A DNA stretch of 64,000 nucleotides from assembly GCA_920105625.2 (NCBI GenBank), contig OV050030.1, positions 210,412,325-210,476,324 on the forward strand. Direction: 5' to 3'. The notes beneath the pieces were generated by a model that worked only from the letters and a program-made list of their open reading frames with translations, made no database searches and had not been told where the DNA came from. Source of the stretch: Clusia tigrina. Lineage: Eukaryota; Arthropoda; Insecta; Diptera; Clusiidae. A program made the translations under genes and the position numbers. Below, one piece after another: positions 21,467-34,240 of the stretch. Within the stretch, counting starts at the first letter, position 1; the number at the start of each line of letters is the position of its first letter.

Positions 21467-21617
21467 ATGCAGGCGACAAAGAAAACCCAAACCTGCCTAA
21501 TGCAGGCGACAAAGAAAACCCAAACCCCGCTTACGCTCTAATCCTACCTGTTCTCAGGAGCTCCTTCGACCAGGATAGGCCTTTATTCTTACAGAGCACA
21601 CCACCCCCACGCTCCGT
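21467..21617. mobile_element. Single foldback arm fragment
   Basis: Matches the inner third of one arm of the palindrome at 11339-12221, from GCAGGCGACAAAGAAAACCC to CCACGCTCCG, ending at what is the palindrome centre in the intact copy. The first ~28 bases are a short repeat of the same motif (GCAGGCGACAAAGAAAACCC appears at 21467 and again near 21500). It lies against an integrase of the same Gypsy family that hosts the intact palindrome. Confidence 0.8.
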
Positions 21618-24125
<2,508 letters not shown>

Positions 24126-24863
24126 TTCCGCTTACCCATAAACACGCTGTGCGACAGCGACATATTAGCTATTGGTTCTATGGGTTTGATGTCAGATGTG
24201 TAGTCAAGTATTATCGGAGAGTGGTCTGAAGAAAGTTCAAAACAAGCTTTAATTTTTAATTGGTTACACTTTATTTTTTTTGTTATGCTGAAGTCGATTA
24301 GCCTAGTATCTTTTTTCTATCTGTTTGCCAGTATGTGGGTTCACCTGAGCTTAAAAATTTGCAGTTATTATTGTTAAAGCATTAAATAGATTTCGTCCTT
24401 TTTTATTGGTTAGCCTAGATCCCCAGTCAGTGTGTTTTGCATTCAGATCTCCAGCTGCAATGAATCTTATGCCAAGCGTCTTTATGTAGTCATCATATTG
24501 ATCCGTCGTTATTAGGTGTCTGGGGGGACAGTAAACTGAGGAAATGAGTATTGTCCCACTTGTATCCTCAATTTGCACAGTAGTGGATTGAATTTGAGGT
24601 TTTGCATATGGTTGCCGTTCAGTATGTTTTAATAGTGAATTTATTATGATAGCTGTCCCACCACGAGCTTTACCATCAGGATAATTTGTCACATAAATTT
24701 TATATCCAGGAAATACTAAATAGCTTTTGTTCGTAAAATGTGTTTCTGAAACTAGAGCTATATAAATTTTCTTGTCAGACAAAAATTGCTTCAACTCAAA
24801 AAAATGTTTTGTTAGGCCATTTGCATTCCAGGCTACAATTATTAAACTATTACTTTCGTGCAT
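24126..24863 (-). pseudogene. Jockey ORF2 endonuclease domain, 3'-truncated
   Basis: AP-type endonuclease that nicks target DNA. The ATG at 24863 opens MHESNSLIIVAWNANGL; catalytic-type motifs follow: VSETHF (the Glu of motif II), RGGTAIII, VYCPP, and AAGDLNAKHTDWGS (the GDxNAKH box). The frame is open for 170 codons to 24351, then a frameshift; the adjacent frame continues with FLSSGEPTYWQTD and FELSSDHSPII, the SDH box, to about 24130. The reverse transcriptase is lost. Confidence 0.85.
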
Positions 24864-25590
24864 TTAAGCTTGTTAGTAACATTGTAATGATATTCATCAT
24901 ATTAGTCATTTGAGTGCTTAGGGATTTCACCATGTCTTCAAGTTTATTAATATCACTATCGTTTGAATTTTTTGTATTTTCTTCAGTTTTTTTTGGATTT
25001 GACGACCCTGCAATTTCGGCATAGCTTACGCCTGGTTTAACTACTGATCCATCCATATTTTTGGTCTGTAATAATAATGGATCCTTTCGGCGTAAAGATG
25101 GAAACCTTTGAATTTTTATGCCTTTGTAGTTTGCAGTATGATTTCCGCCACATAGGGCACATTTAATTTCAGCTGCGTTGGTTATTTTTTTTTTACATTC
25201 ACTAGTTAGATGCTTTCCAGCGCATTTCACACATACTGGATCCCTTGTACAGTAGTTTTTTGTATGTCCGTATTTTTGGCATTTAGTGTATTGCGCAACT
25301 TTTCTTTTATGATGAGGTGCTTCAAAAACTACTATGTAATGCATTAATTTGTTAATGCTATAAATATCTTTATTGTTAGTATTTGTTTCCAGTTCTATGC
25401 TAAACAGCGGAAGCGGTTTTTTTGTTGTTCGTTGAGTTATGTTAGTTATGTTTAAAACTTTGTGACCTTTTTCACCAAGCTCATTTTTAATTTCTTCTTG
25501 GTCTGCGGAGGGGTGCATATTGCGAAGAATGACTTTGAAACCTCTTTCATTTTCGGTTTAAATGTGTACAGCTTCGTACCTTTTTACTTT
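24850..25590 (-). pseudogene. Jockey ORF1 (Gag-like) with zinc knuckles
   Basis: RNA-binding Gag-like protein missing its N-terminus; the frame is open from about 25590 and the first ATG is at 25518. An RRM-like region (FKVILRN and LPLFSIELETN) precedes three cysteine clusters: KCQKYGHTKNYC, VCVKCAGKHLTSEC and KCALCGGNHTANY. The last lacks its final Cys (Tyr instead). A C-terminal acidic-polar tail with a predicted amphipathic helix ends at 24850. It overlaps the start of ORF2 by 14 bases, the tight ORF1/ORF2 junction usual in this clade. The frame is otherwise intact over 222 codons. Confidence 0.8.
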
Positions 25591-25612
25591 ACCTACTAAT
25601 ATCTTTTGTGCA

Positions 25613-26580
25613 TCATTGTTGCTCTTTAGACATGGAAGAGGTTGGCGTCCAGAAAACTGACAGAGTAGTCTGTTCCACCGTCTTTGCCCCCTCCCTTGAA
25701 CAAGTGATTCTTCCTCCCTCAGATTTCTCCCTGGGGTGAACTCTCACCTTGTGGAAACCGTAGTCTATGAGATTCCTGTCCTTGCCGATTAGCTGAAAAA
25801 GGATCCATGCCAATTGTGAGTAGGAAATGTGTCCTTTTCGACCCTCGACAATCGCACCCACACTCGAGCTTTGCTCCTCAGGGAAATGTCCCAAGAAGGT
25901 TCGAGCTTTCTCTTCGACTACCCTCAATACAGTATCATTCCAACGTTGGAGAGAAGGTACAATTTGGTGGATTCATTGGACTGTGTTGACGTCTGCGTAT
26001 GTTAAGCCACCCTGGACGAAAGGTGCAACCGTTGAATTTAGGCTTTGTAGAGCCGACATTGTCGCACTTTATTCAGGATGGTCTTTGGTATTGGTACGGA
26101 TGGTATTGCCAGCAACTGGCTTGGACCTCGGGGTAATCTGGTGGTGTTATACCAATTTTTCATCCGTTGGAACGATTACAACGTTTGGCCCAATGTCCAT
26201 ATCGTCGACTACGACCTCCATTCTGACATCAGCATAGTTGGGCTATAAAAGCTCCTTCAAGGGGTGGATGACAGCAGAATTTGTTGCCACTAGGGCAGAA
26301 GTTTGGTCAGTTTTTATTTTTTATTCTACAACATATCACCAAGAGCAGAGCCCCTTGCTCTGGGAAGGGTAAGATTAGAGGTATCCTGGAGGCCTCCGTT
26401 CAAAGAAACGTTAACGTTGTGCCATTCATCCCACGGGCACGGTTCCGATAACACCCGGGATTACGGGTTTTACCGAGTTGTCCCCTCTAAATCCGCAATA
26501 TTTAGTTTTAGCAAGGGCTCATCGAGCAGGGTTTGCCACGTATGGTCGGTCTTGGGCTTTCTAGATAGAATAAACTCCTG
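25613..26580 (-). pseudogene. Unrecognised degenerate coding-like region
   Basis: Less AT-rich than its surroundings and with coding-like amino-acid composition on the minus strand. A 104-codon frame (25927-25613) contains KARTFLGHFPEEQSSS and LAWILFQLIGKDRNLIDYGF; in the upstream direction, other frames give MSALQSLNSTVAPFVQGGLT (about 26060-26000), and TDHTWQTLLDEPLLKLNIAD near 26550-26500. I do not recognise the family. It looks like one protein broken by several shifts and stops, either an unfamiliar transposon ORF1 or a decayed host gene. Not assigned. Confidence 0.35.
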
Positions 26581-26586
26581 AGTTAT

Positions 26587-26640
26587 AGAAAACGAGTAAA
26601 GAAGTCTGAAGTCGGGTTACACCGACTACGAAATACCCTT
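26587..26640 (+). repeat. About 50-bp repeat shared, inverted, with 50738-50787
   Basis: AACGAGTAAAGAAGTCTGAA and the following ~30 bases recur in reverse complement at 50738-50787 with few differences. Both copies lie at the edge of another element, suggesting a transposon terminus of an unidentified family. Confidence 0.7.
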
Positions 26641-27716
26641 TACCATTATAGTCTATAAATCTACGCTCATATAAATAAAATGTACGAGATAGTTAAACCA
26701 TTGCGATATGGGATTAACACAATTTTTTCTCCATGTCGGTTGAGATGTTACACCTATAATGATCACTAAGTTTCATATTTGAATTCTATAATGCTATAGA
26801 CACATTTGTTGATATATTTTGTAGAGATTTCGAGTTATGAATATAGTTAACTGGGTACTGTAGTTATACTTCACATTTCCTTATTTACATATCCGTACCT
26901 GCTACAGCTATTATGGTATTTATAAAAAAAAGCTCTACGGCACAAAATTAGCTTAACATTTTTGATAGTAAAGGTTTGAAGGTATGAATACTGTAATACA
27001 CGGTTACTAATAGTTTTCCCTACGTAGATGTTGGGTTCAAGTGTTATTTTGCACTGCGCGAGAGCTTGCGCACTTAGTTATCGGCACCTTAAGGCAGCCA
27101 AATGTTTTTGAGTTTGAAGCGACTAAAGTCTGCTCCTTCGAGTTCAAACAAATTTCTGTTATATTTTAGAACTGAATCTTTATTCTTAAAACTACTCTCT
27201 TTTATACTTATTTCAACTTTACAATTTTGTTTCAACCAAGCTCAATTTTCATTCCATATTTCCAATTTCCCATGTGTCATCAAATTCACATATGCAACAT
27301 ATGCAAGCAATAAAATATGAATGCGCAATTCTTGCCTACGGCAGACTTTTGAGGTTCGAATTGCACATGACCTATTTTAAGTGCATTACTTTGGTATAAA
27401 GAAAAGGTTTGAACATGTGGAGTGAGTGTGTGTGTGATCATGCTACGCGTGCACTACATATTTCTTTGGTGCATTTAGTTCTCTTAGTGATCGCAGGCAT
27501 TCGTATGGTATGCATGACTTTCATGATACACTACAATACTACTGCTCGTTGGTCCGTGGGTGATACAGCTCCTACCTCCAATATATGGGGACGCGTCCTC
27601 TAAGAGTTACAAGCTCTCCCGAGGAACCTAATTAATTGTACCCATTACTACACCTAAATCAACTAAGATAGCATACATTAAATAATTAAAGAATGCAGCA
27701 GAAATAAAGAACCCTA
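26641..27716. other. No gene seen; possible solo LTR, minus strand
   Basis: AT-rich. At 27165-27225 the sequence GAATCTTTATTCTTAAAACT followed by a TATACTTATTTC stretch looks like the R region of a minus-strand LTR, as in the LTR at 16910-17414. A TGTTGGG at about 27029 could be one end. I cannot fix the other end or find a partner, so this is only a suggestion. Confidence 0.3.
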
Positions 27717-28178
27717 TTATGATGAAATTGTAACACAAACTGCATCATGGTAACTGTAATTCGTTTCGTAAGTTTTCGACTTGATTGAATTACTGTCCAT
27801 ATTAGAGAAAGCCCAGTCTATTTGAATATTTCCTGAAGTGGTACTCTTATCTCTACATAGAAGAGATATTAAGCTGTTTTCCGTTAGGATGTCTTCCAAT
27901 TGGTCACATTCACTGCCACGACATATATTAAAATCTCCTAATAGAACAATTCTCTTATTGACAGAACAATCGGTACTTAAAATATTTTGTAGTTCTATTT
28001 TTAGTATTCCTGGCGAAAAAGATTTATTTCTATAAAGTACTATTAAATGGATATCTCTATTTTTATATACAATGATTTCAAAAGTGAATTTACCTTCATG
28101 TAGTTTCTTGCTATCCAAATACTGAACTGAATCTGCCAGCTCATTTTTGACATATATAAAACACCCTTTGAATGCCAT
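27717..28178 (-). pseudogene. Endonuclease/exonuclease/phosphatase-fold fragment
   Basis: A 153-codon open frame with the C-terminal half of an EEP-type endonuclease: GCFIYVKNEL, IHLIVLYRNKSFSPG, RIVLLGDFNI (the GDFN catalytic box), TTSGNIQIDWAFSN and YSYHDAVCVTI (the terminal His in the SDH-like position). No reverse transcriptase or Gag follows on either side. The style (LYRN...GDFNI...TTSGN...D) reminds me of the endonuclease found with Helentron-type Helitrons, and a Helitron helicase fragment occurs at 51265-51640, but it could equally come from a non-LTR retrotransposon. The N-terminal half, with the catalytic Glu, is missing. Confidence 0.55.
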
Positions 28179-28940
28179 CAGCAGATTATTAATAAGAATA
28201 AAGGACGCTGGTTAAAAAAATTTAAAAAAACTGAATGTTTTGCTGCTGATTTCCTGTTATAATCCGCCATTTTGTGAACAGTACCAACTTCACGATACGT
28301 TGAATGCCATCAGAAGATTATTCATAAGAATAATTGACGCGTGCTTAAAAAAATATTTAAAAAAAACAGAATACCCGTCTTTTATCTGCACCACCCCATT
28401 TCATTTGTATGACTTTGTAAATTCAATAATTTAGTTTTTTCAAATTTGGTATAGGCCCAAAGTTTTAAGAACCTATCTATACAGAGCGTAGCTCATAAAG
28501 TGCATCTCTAATTTTCTTATTTTTGGTTTGTGTTTTATACTGTCACTCTGAAGCGTCATATGAAGTTTCGTTGACGAGGCTTGCATGAGGCCCCAAAAAT
28601 GAGTACTGGTTAATTGTGGGCGTGGCAGTAGTAAAAATCTGCCCATATTTTGGATGCATGCTTTTCGGAACTAATACATCCTGCTACCAATTTCGCCCAA
28701 AAATATTGTATGGGTCGTAAGTTATATGTCAATAGTGGGCGTGGCCGAAAAAGAAAACGCCCATTTTTTGTGTGGTGTTTAATGTTGGTACGTGGAACCT
28801 TTCTGTGAAATTTCGTTCATAAATATTCAATAGGAACCTAGTCATGATTTTTGGTTGATTGTAGTAATAATCTGCCCATATTTGGAATGCATGCTAGTAC
28901 AGATCCAATGAGTGTAGTTAACAATTTTGATTCGGTGAAT
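28179..28940. repeat. Unclassified repeat region with GGGCGTGGC motifs
   Basis: Holds a diverged direct repeat of about 70 bp (GAATGCCATCAG at 28168 and 28302, ending in A-rich tails), a second direct repeat (AATCTGCCCATATTTTGGAT near 28648 and a variant near 28871), and several GGGCGTGGC motifs. The segment around 28690-28775 is similar, in reverse complement, to 50500-50575. No coding signal. Probably a non-autonomous element of unknown class. Confidence 0.5.
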
Positions 28941-28944
28941 GGGC

Positions 28945-29528
28945 CCAAAACGAGATGGCTACCGATCCCGATTTTCACAATAAAATTTTCAGCGATGAAG
29001 CTTACTTTTGATTGAATGGGTACGTTAATAAGCAAAATTGTCGAATTTGGAGTGACGATAATCCACAAGCCATTGTCGATATTTCTTCAAAAATGAAGCC
29101 GGCCATACTGTTAAAGTCAATGGGGAACGCTGTAGAGCCAAGATTAATGACTTTTTTTGCCTGAATTGGAAGATGTTGATGTGGACGACCTTTGGTTCCA
29201 ACAAGACGGCGCTACATGCCATACAGCCAACGAAACAATAAATTTATTGAAGGAAACTTTTGATGAGCGCATTATCTCGAGTCGTGGGCCTGTGGCGTGG
29301 CCTCCAAGATTGAACCCGCTGAACTATTTTTTGTGGGGTTTTGGGAAGTCGCTTGTCTACGCAGATAAGCCCGAGACGATTGACGCCGTGGAAGAGAATA
29401 TTCGGCGCGTTATTGCTGATATACGGCCCCAATTGCTGCAAAAAGTGGTCGAAAATTGGGCCTCTCGGCTGGAATTTATTCGAGGCAGCCACGGCGGCCA
29501 CTTGCCCGAAATCATTGTTAAAACATAA
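28945..29528 (+). pseudogene. mariner/Tc1-superfamily transposase relic
   Basis: Related to the relic at 22935-23601. The first half (28975-29150) is out of frame but still reads FSDEAYF and GYVNKQNCRIWSDDNPQA. From 29157 there is a 123-codon open stretch: DDLWFQQDGATCHTANETIN with the second catalytic Asp, ISSRGPVAWPPR, then RLNPLNYFLWG where the third Asp should be (Asn here, and about three residues lost), YADKPETIDAVEENIRRVI, and the C-terminal RGSHGGHLPEIIVK. No terminal repeats were found; the 3' side abuts a Gypsy LTR near 29630. Confidence 0.8.
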
Positions 29529-29632
29529 TGGCAAACCCTTATCTTTATAATAAAGCGAAATTCTTAGCCACAACATAAAATTATATGCATTTTATTTCTG
29601 CTTGAAAACCATGTCTAAAAAAAAACACCCTT

Positions 29633-29706
29633 TACGATTGAGAGTTGATGAATAAAGAAGCAAGAGTGTGAATATAGACCATCTACATTATTGTCAATAC
29701 AGCACA
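29633..29706 (+). repeat. 5' LTR remnant of the Mag-like Gypsy
   Basis: Only the last ~74 bases remain; the left part is replaced by mariner-flank sequence. It ends CAGCACA, followed by TTTGGCGACGATG (candidate primer-binding site, 29707-29719). Confidence 0.75.
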
Positions 29707-30169
29707 TTTGGCGACGATGTGAAAAGTGAAATAAAAGTTTAAAAAAAACTAAAAGAACAATTAATTGAAAAAGTGACTAAAAATTTTTTTTTATGTAAAT
29801 ACATGCAACAAAAACAGTACAGTAATTCATAAAGTGAAATTTATAATTACAAATCAAAACTCTGCTAATGCATATGTATGTAAAAGGTTAAACTGTTTAA
29901 AAGCTAATATAAAACTTAATCACGCGTCGAAAGACAACTGTATAGTACAAAAATAAACACATACATAATACAAAAAAAAAGGAATAAAAGTAATACATTT
30001 TGGAAATAATATTTTAAAGAAATTTTCATACATGTGCTTAAAATAAACCAAGGTTAAAAATCAAAGACAAACTTTAGAAAATAGTACCGTTAGAATATAC
30101 CATTCTAATAATATATTACAGTTTCTTCCCAATAATGACTTCTCTGGAAACAGAAATTAGAAATTCATT

Positions 30170-30594
30170 TTGCAGAAATAAACTGCACGGAAGAGAACCA
30201 AAAAAAAGTCACTCTCTTAAAAACGATTGGACCAGCACCATACGAAGCGTTGCATAGCTTATGTAGTCCGGATACTCCCGTTTCTAAGACATATAAAGAG
30301 TTGTGTGATCTCCTTAAAACACATTATACTCCACCAAGAATTGTGTTTCGAGAACGTAAAATATTTCATTCCGCAGTTCAAAATGAAAATAAAACAGTGT
30401 CGGAGTGGCATGCAAGGGTTAAAAAAACTCATGTAAATTACGTATCGAGATCTAATTCAAGTATTGAAAGTACAGATGAAACTGAATTTAACAATTTGTC
30501 TATTTTTAGCATTAATCATAAAAGTGATGGTTCAACTGATTCGACTGATCTATACATAATAACAGTAAAAATGCAAGAAAATCGTTTGATGTAA
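30170..30594 (+). pseudogene. Mag-like gag (capsid region), fragment
   Basis: Structural Gag. A frame open from about 30168 reads FAEINCTEENQKKVTLLKTI, then GPAPYEALHSLCSPDTPVSK, YKELCDLLKTHYTPPRIVFR, and FHSAVQNENKTVSEWHARVK, the retrotransposon Gag core. It lines up by eye with the minus-strand gag at 43365-42868. The N-terminus and the zinc knuckles are missing: after VKKTHVNYVS the frame runs into a Ser/Thr/Asp-rich segment that normally precedes the protease, so a deletion has removed nucleocapsid. It stops at 30594. Confidence 0.75.
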
Positions 30595-30597
30595 TTT

Positions 30598-32178
30598 GTG
30601 ACTCCGTTTGTTGACTTTAATGGGAATAAAATAAAAACATTAGGCGAATATTATAAATCTGTAGAATATAATGGTACAACAAAATGTGTTAAACTCATAG
30701 TTACCGACAATAAAAACATTCCTCTATTTGGTAAAAATTTTTTGAGGAAATTCAAATTTCAACTTATACAAGTGAATTCAATCAATTTTTCTTGCGAATA
30801 TTCGTTAATTATTGAGCAAATTAAGATCGAATTTGCAGATGTTTTCGATGAAAGATTAGGGTGTTATAAATTTGGTGAAATATCCCTACCAATAAATAAT
30901 GATTCAAAGCCAATTTTTTTTAAACCACGTCCATTACCACTAGCTTGGAAGAGTAAAAGTGAAAAAGATCTTAGAGATTTAATACCGAAAGATGGATTAC
31001 AACCGGTAGATCATTCTGAATGGGGGACACCACTAGTTCCAATTTTGAAACCCAATGGGAAATCAGAATCTGTGGCGATTATAAGGTCACTGTAAATAAA
31101 CATCTCACAGATTTCAAATATCCGTTACCCTTAATTGATGAAATTTTCGCAGCACTTCAAGGAGGGGAACACTTATCAAAGCTTGATCTATCTAACGCTT
31201 ATAATCAGCTTCCATTGGATGAAAAATCCCAGCTTTTGTGTACTTGGTCTACACACATTGGCACACTGAAAATGAAGCGGTTACCATTTGGAGTAAAACC
31301 CGCTGCTGCAATTTTTCAGAAAATAATTGAAAACTTGTTAAGAGGCATCCCGTATGTATTTACATACCAAGATGACATTATAGTATCTGGAAAAGATATT
31401 TCAGAGCTACTTACAATCTAAAATCTGTTTTAAGAAGACTTCAAGAAGCAGGTCTTAAACTAAATTTTTAAAAATGTGAGTTTCTAAAAGAAAAAATTTC
31501 GTACTTAGGATTACCATTGATAAAAATGGCCTTTACAAAAAAAAGACAGAATAGATTCGGTTTTAAAAGCACCAGTTCCAAAGAGTGTCTCTGAATTGCG
31601 AGCATTCTTGGGCATGGTAAATTATGCAAAATTCATCGCTAAATTTTCTGATAAGTTAATACCTTTGTATAAACTTTTACAAAAATATGTAAAATTTCAT
31701 TGGTTCCCGAACAAAGAACTTAAGCCAATCTCTTTTGTGTCTCGAGCCCTGTCGATGGCGTACTTACCAGAAAGAAGCTTTAGCAATAGTATTCAGCGTA
31801 AACAAATTAAAGCAATATTTATTAGGCAACAGTTTTACGCTTAAAACTGACCACAAGCCTTTACTATCAATTCTTGGACAAAATAAAGGCATACCAGTCA
31901 TGGCTGCTGCATGCATACAACGGTGGGCCTTCATTTTGTCAGGCTTTACTTACAAGATAGAGTATGTGAAAGGCTTGTCAAACCAGGCTGACAATCTTTC
32001 CAGAATACCACAAACAGAGAACAAAGAAAATCTTGATGATAGCAACACTTACGTTAATTATGTAACGCAGAATAATTTTTTTAATCTGGATTTCAAGGAC
32101 GTTGCACGTGAAACAAGACGTGATCCAATATTGTCAAAAGTTTGCGAACACAATAAGCTGGGTCCAGAAGGCTTCTGA
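30598..32178 (+). pseudogene. Mag-like pol: protease end, reverse transcriptase, RNase H
   Basis: The first 165 codons (30598-31095) hold the C-terminal part of the protease region (IPLFGKNFLRKFKF), the linker FADVFDERLGCYK, and the RT start with WGTPLVPILKPNGK. A frameshift near 31068 moves to the frame with RICGDYKVTVNK, LSKLDLSNAYNQL (motif A), RLPFGVKPAAAIFQ (motif B) and the intact catalytic YQDD in TYQDDIIV. Frames break at 31421; SELRAFLGMVNY follows in 31596-31844. Much of RNase H is deleted after KFHWFPNKEL; the rest reads EALAIVFSVNKLKQYLLG, TDHKPLLSIL and QADNLSRIP (to 32178). Confidence 0.85.
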
Positions 32179-32659
32179 ATAGGGCTGTAAAAACCCGAAA
32201 ATAAGAAGACTGGACTTAATATCAAATAACGCAAAGGATCTTTTATCATATATATAAACGAGTAGACTGATTCGGACGCGTGTCGGGTTGCACCGTGAAG
32301 TTTTCTAAAAAGTGTAAAAATTACTATTTAATAAAACGTTAAAACTGTGCGTACCTGTAGTGAGTTCCGCCTCGCTGACTGCTGGTCCAGGTTTCGGTAT
32401 TCCTGGTGGTAACCAAGGTCTTTCTCAGGCGCTAAAATTGAAATTTTATTAACGGTTAAAGTATTTTATTTATATACATATTACCTTGTTTAACTCAAAA
32501 GAGAGATCTGCAAATAAATAAAATAAAAAAAACAAGAGCATATGCTTCACAGCAGCTGTCTCATTGACATAAACAGTTCAATCTATTACTTTGTAAATCT
32601 CAGTATAGTTGGTTTGCGTGTGCACTAAATTTTTTGTTTGCCTAACCCCCCCCGTACAC
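32179..32659. other. No gene seen; sequence between Gypsy pol and the Jockey fragment
   Basis: The Gypsy frame stops at 32178 and integrase resumes at about 33420. Part of this gap is the Jockey insertion; 32240-32640 is unassigned and may be a separate insertion, since it is less AT-rich around 32370-32430 and has no retroviral motif. Confidence 0.4.
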
Positions 32660-33250
32660 TTAGTAGTATGAGCAAAGAACATACAATTGCCACAAGCAGA
32701 CCATGCAAAATACCTTGGGGTGCACCTGGATTGGCGGCTTACGTGGCGCTGTCACATCTTCTCCAAACGGAAACAACTTGGACTAACGCTTAGGTCATTG
32801 TTCTGGCTACTTGGACGAAGGTCAGCCCTAACACTTGGAAGTAATGTCCTGATATATAAGGTAATACTGAAGCCCATATGGACTTATGGTATGCAAATTT
32901 CGGGATCAGCATCCAAGTCAAACTTGGACTTCCTACAACGATTCGAATCAAAAGTCATACGACTGTGTGCTAATGCACCATGGTATGTCAGCAACGACAT
33001 CATTCATCGCGATCTAAACATCCCAAAAGTAAATGATGAAATTATGAAATATAGCCACTCATATCGCAAATGTCTTAGAGTCCATCCTAACAACCTGGCG
33101 GTAGACTTGATAACCAGCGATACCAGCGCGCGAAAACTAAAAAAAATATATACCATCGGACTTACCATTCAGATTTACCCCCTAAGATTAAATTAGAATT
33201 AAAAATTAAAAAATAAGATTAAATTTAAAAAAAATAAAATAAAAAAAATA
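32660..33250 (+). mobile_element. 5'-truncated Jockey-like element nested in the Gypsy
   Basis: Plus-strand 3' end of a Jockey ORF2 (thumb region) followed by an A-rich tail of about 70 bases (33185-33250, with T interruptions). Severe 5' truncation is normal for this class. It lies between Gypsy RNase H and integrase, so it inserted after, or into, that Gypsy copy. Confidence 0.75.
32687..33196 (+). pseudogene. Jockey ORF2 C-terminus (reverse transcriptase thumb)
   Basis: 169 open codons: AKYLGVHLDWRLTWRCHI (the YLGVHLD box after the palm), LIYKVILKPIWTYGMQISGS, FLQRFESKVIRLCANAPWYV, HRDLNIPKVNDEI and HSYRKCLRVHPNNLAVDLI. It corresponds to residues found at 6381-5953 in the Jockey element at 5.75-8.9 kb but is from a different family. 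The catalytic palm is absent because of 5' truncation. The frame is intact to its natural C-terminus, so the insertion may be fairly recent. Confidence 0.85.
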
Positions 33251-33419
33251 ATAATGATAATAATAAGGAATGAATGAAATTAATATATATGAAATCTAAC
33301 TTTGTTAAATTAATGTACTTAATGTGTTGAATGCTACTGAAAATTCATACACATGTTTATAACCAAATATAATATAAGTAGTACTGTATGTCCATGAATC
33401 ACACTAAGGAATTGTAAAA

Positions 33420-34240
33420 ACTAAGGCGCTAGCCAGATCATTCGTCTGGTGGCCCAATTTAGACAGAGATATAGAAAATTTGATTAAACCGTGTCTACCA
33501 TGTCAGCAACTTCAACAAAGTCCTGAAAAGAGTCCAATTATTCCATGGAAACCCACAAACTCAATATGGCAAAGGATACATATATCAATAACCACCATAT
33601 TTTCGTTCAATAACCACCATTGATTCGTATTCAAAATGGACAGAAGTTTTCAAAACAAACGATATCACTTCAAATTTTGTAGTAAATAAGCTTAGGGGAT
33701 CTTTCTGCCGATTCGGCATTCCACGCATCATCGTAAGTGATAATGGCAGACAATTTGTATCTGAACAATTTGAAAAGTTTATAAAAGACAATAGAATAAA
33801 ACATGTACTTACTTCTCCGGGGCATCCTGCGACCAATGGGAAAGCAGAGATATTTATAAAAACAATTTTATATTTTATAAAAATCATTTTAGCTAATATT
33901 AAATCAAATAAAAATGAAAACTTCGATGTATTCTTAAATAGATTTCTGTTAGACTATAGGAACACGAAACACTGCACAACGGAAGAAAGTCCATCTCAAG
34001 TATTCCTGGGTAGATCGATAAGAAACAGACTTGACTTCATCAAACCTCCACTCATAAAAGAAAACATTGTGGAAAAGCAAGAAAGATTGATTTCGAATTA
34101 CGTAGGAAAAAGAGATATTAATTTCAAAGAGGTACAAAATGTTTTTACACGCGACTATACCAATCCAAACAAACAATCTTGGTCACCAGCCATTATTTTA
34201 AAAAAAATTGGTCCACGATCGTATTATTGTTTACAATAAA
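33420..34240 (+). pseudogene. Mag-like integrase
   Basis: Integrase of the 29.6-34.8 kb Gypsy. It resumes at the H2C2 finger end and core start: ARSFVWWPNLDRDIENLIK and CLPCQQLQQSPEKSPI (33430-33545). A short gap and shift near 33590 remove the segment normally before TIDSYSKWTEVF. The core then shows D (TIDSYSKW), D (IIVSDNGRQFVSE) and E (ATNGKAEIFIKT), all catalytic residues present, followed by DYRNTKHCTTEESPSQVFLG and the C-terminal KKIGPRSYYC (GPY-like) near 34210. No ATG opens it because it is part of the polyprotein. One or two shifts make it inactive. Confidence 0.8.

Larger units (their letters stand above)
24126..25600 (-). mobile_element. Jockey-like non-LTR retrotransposon, truncated at both ends
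   Basis: Minus strand. Contains the C-terminal two-thirds of ORF1 with zinc knuckles and nearly the whole endonuclease of ORF2, but no reverse transcriptase. Being cut at the 3' side too means it is not a simple 5'-truncated insertion; later deletion or recombination removed the rest. It complements the 5.75-8.9 kb Jockey element, which has lost exactly the knuckles and the first half of the endonuclease, but the two differ in sequence and look like different families. Confidence 0.8.
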
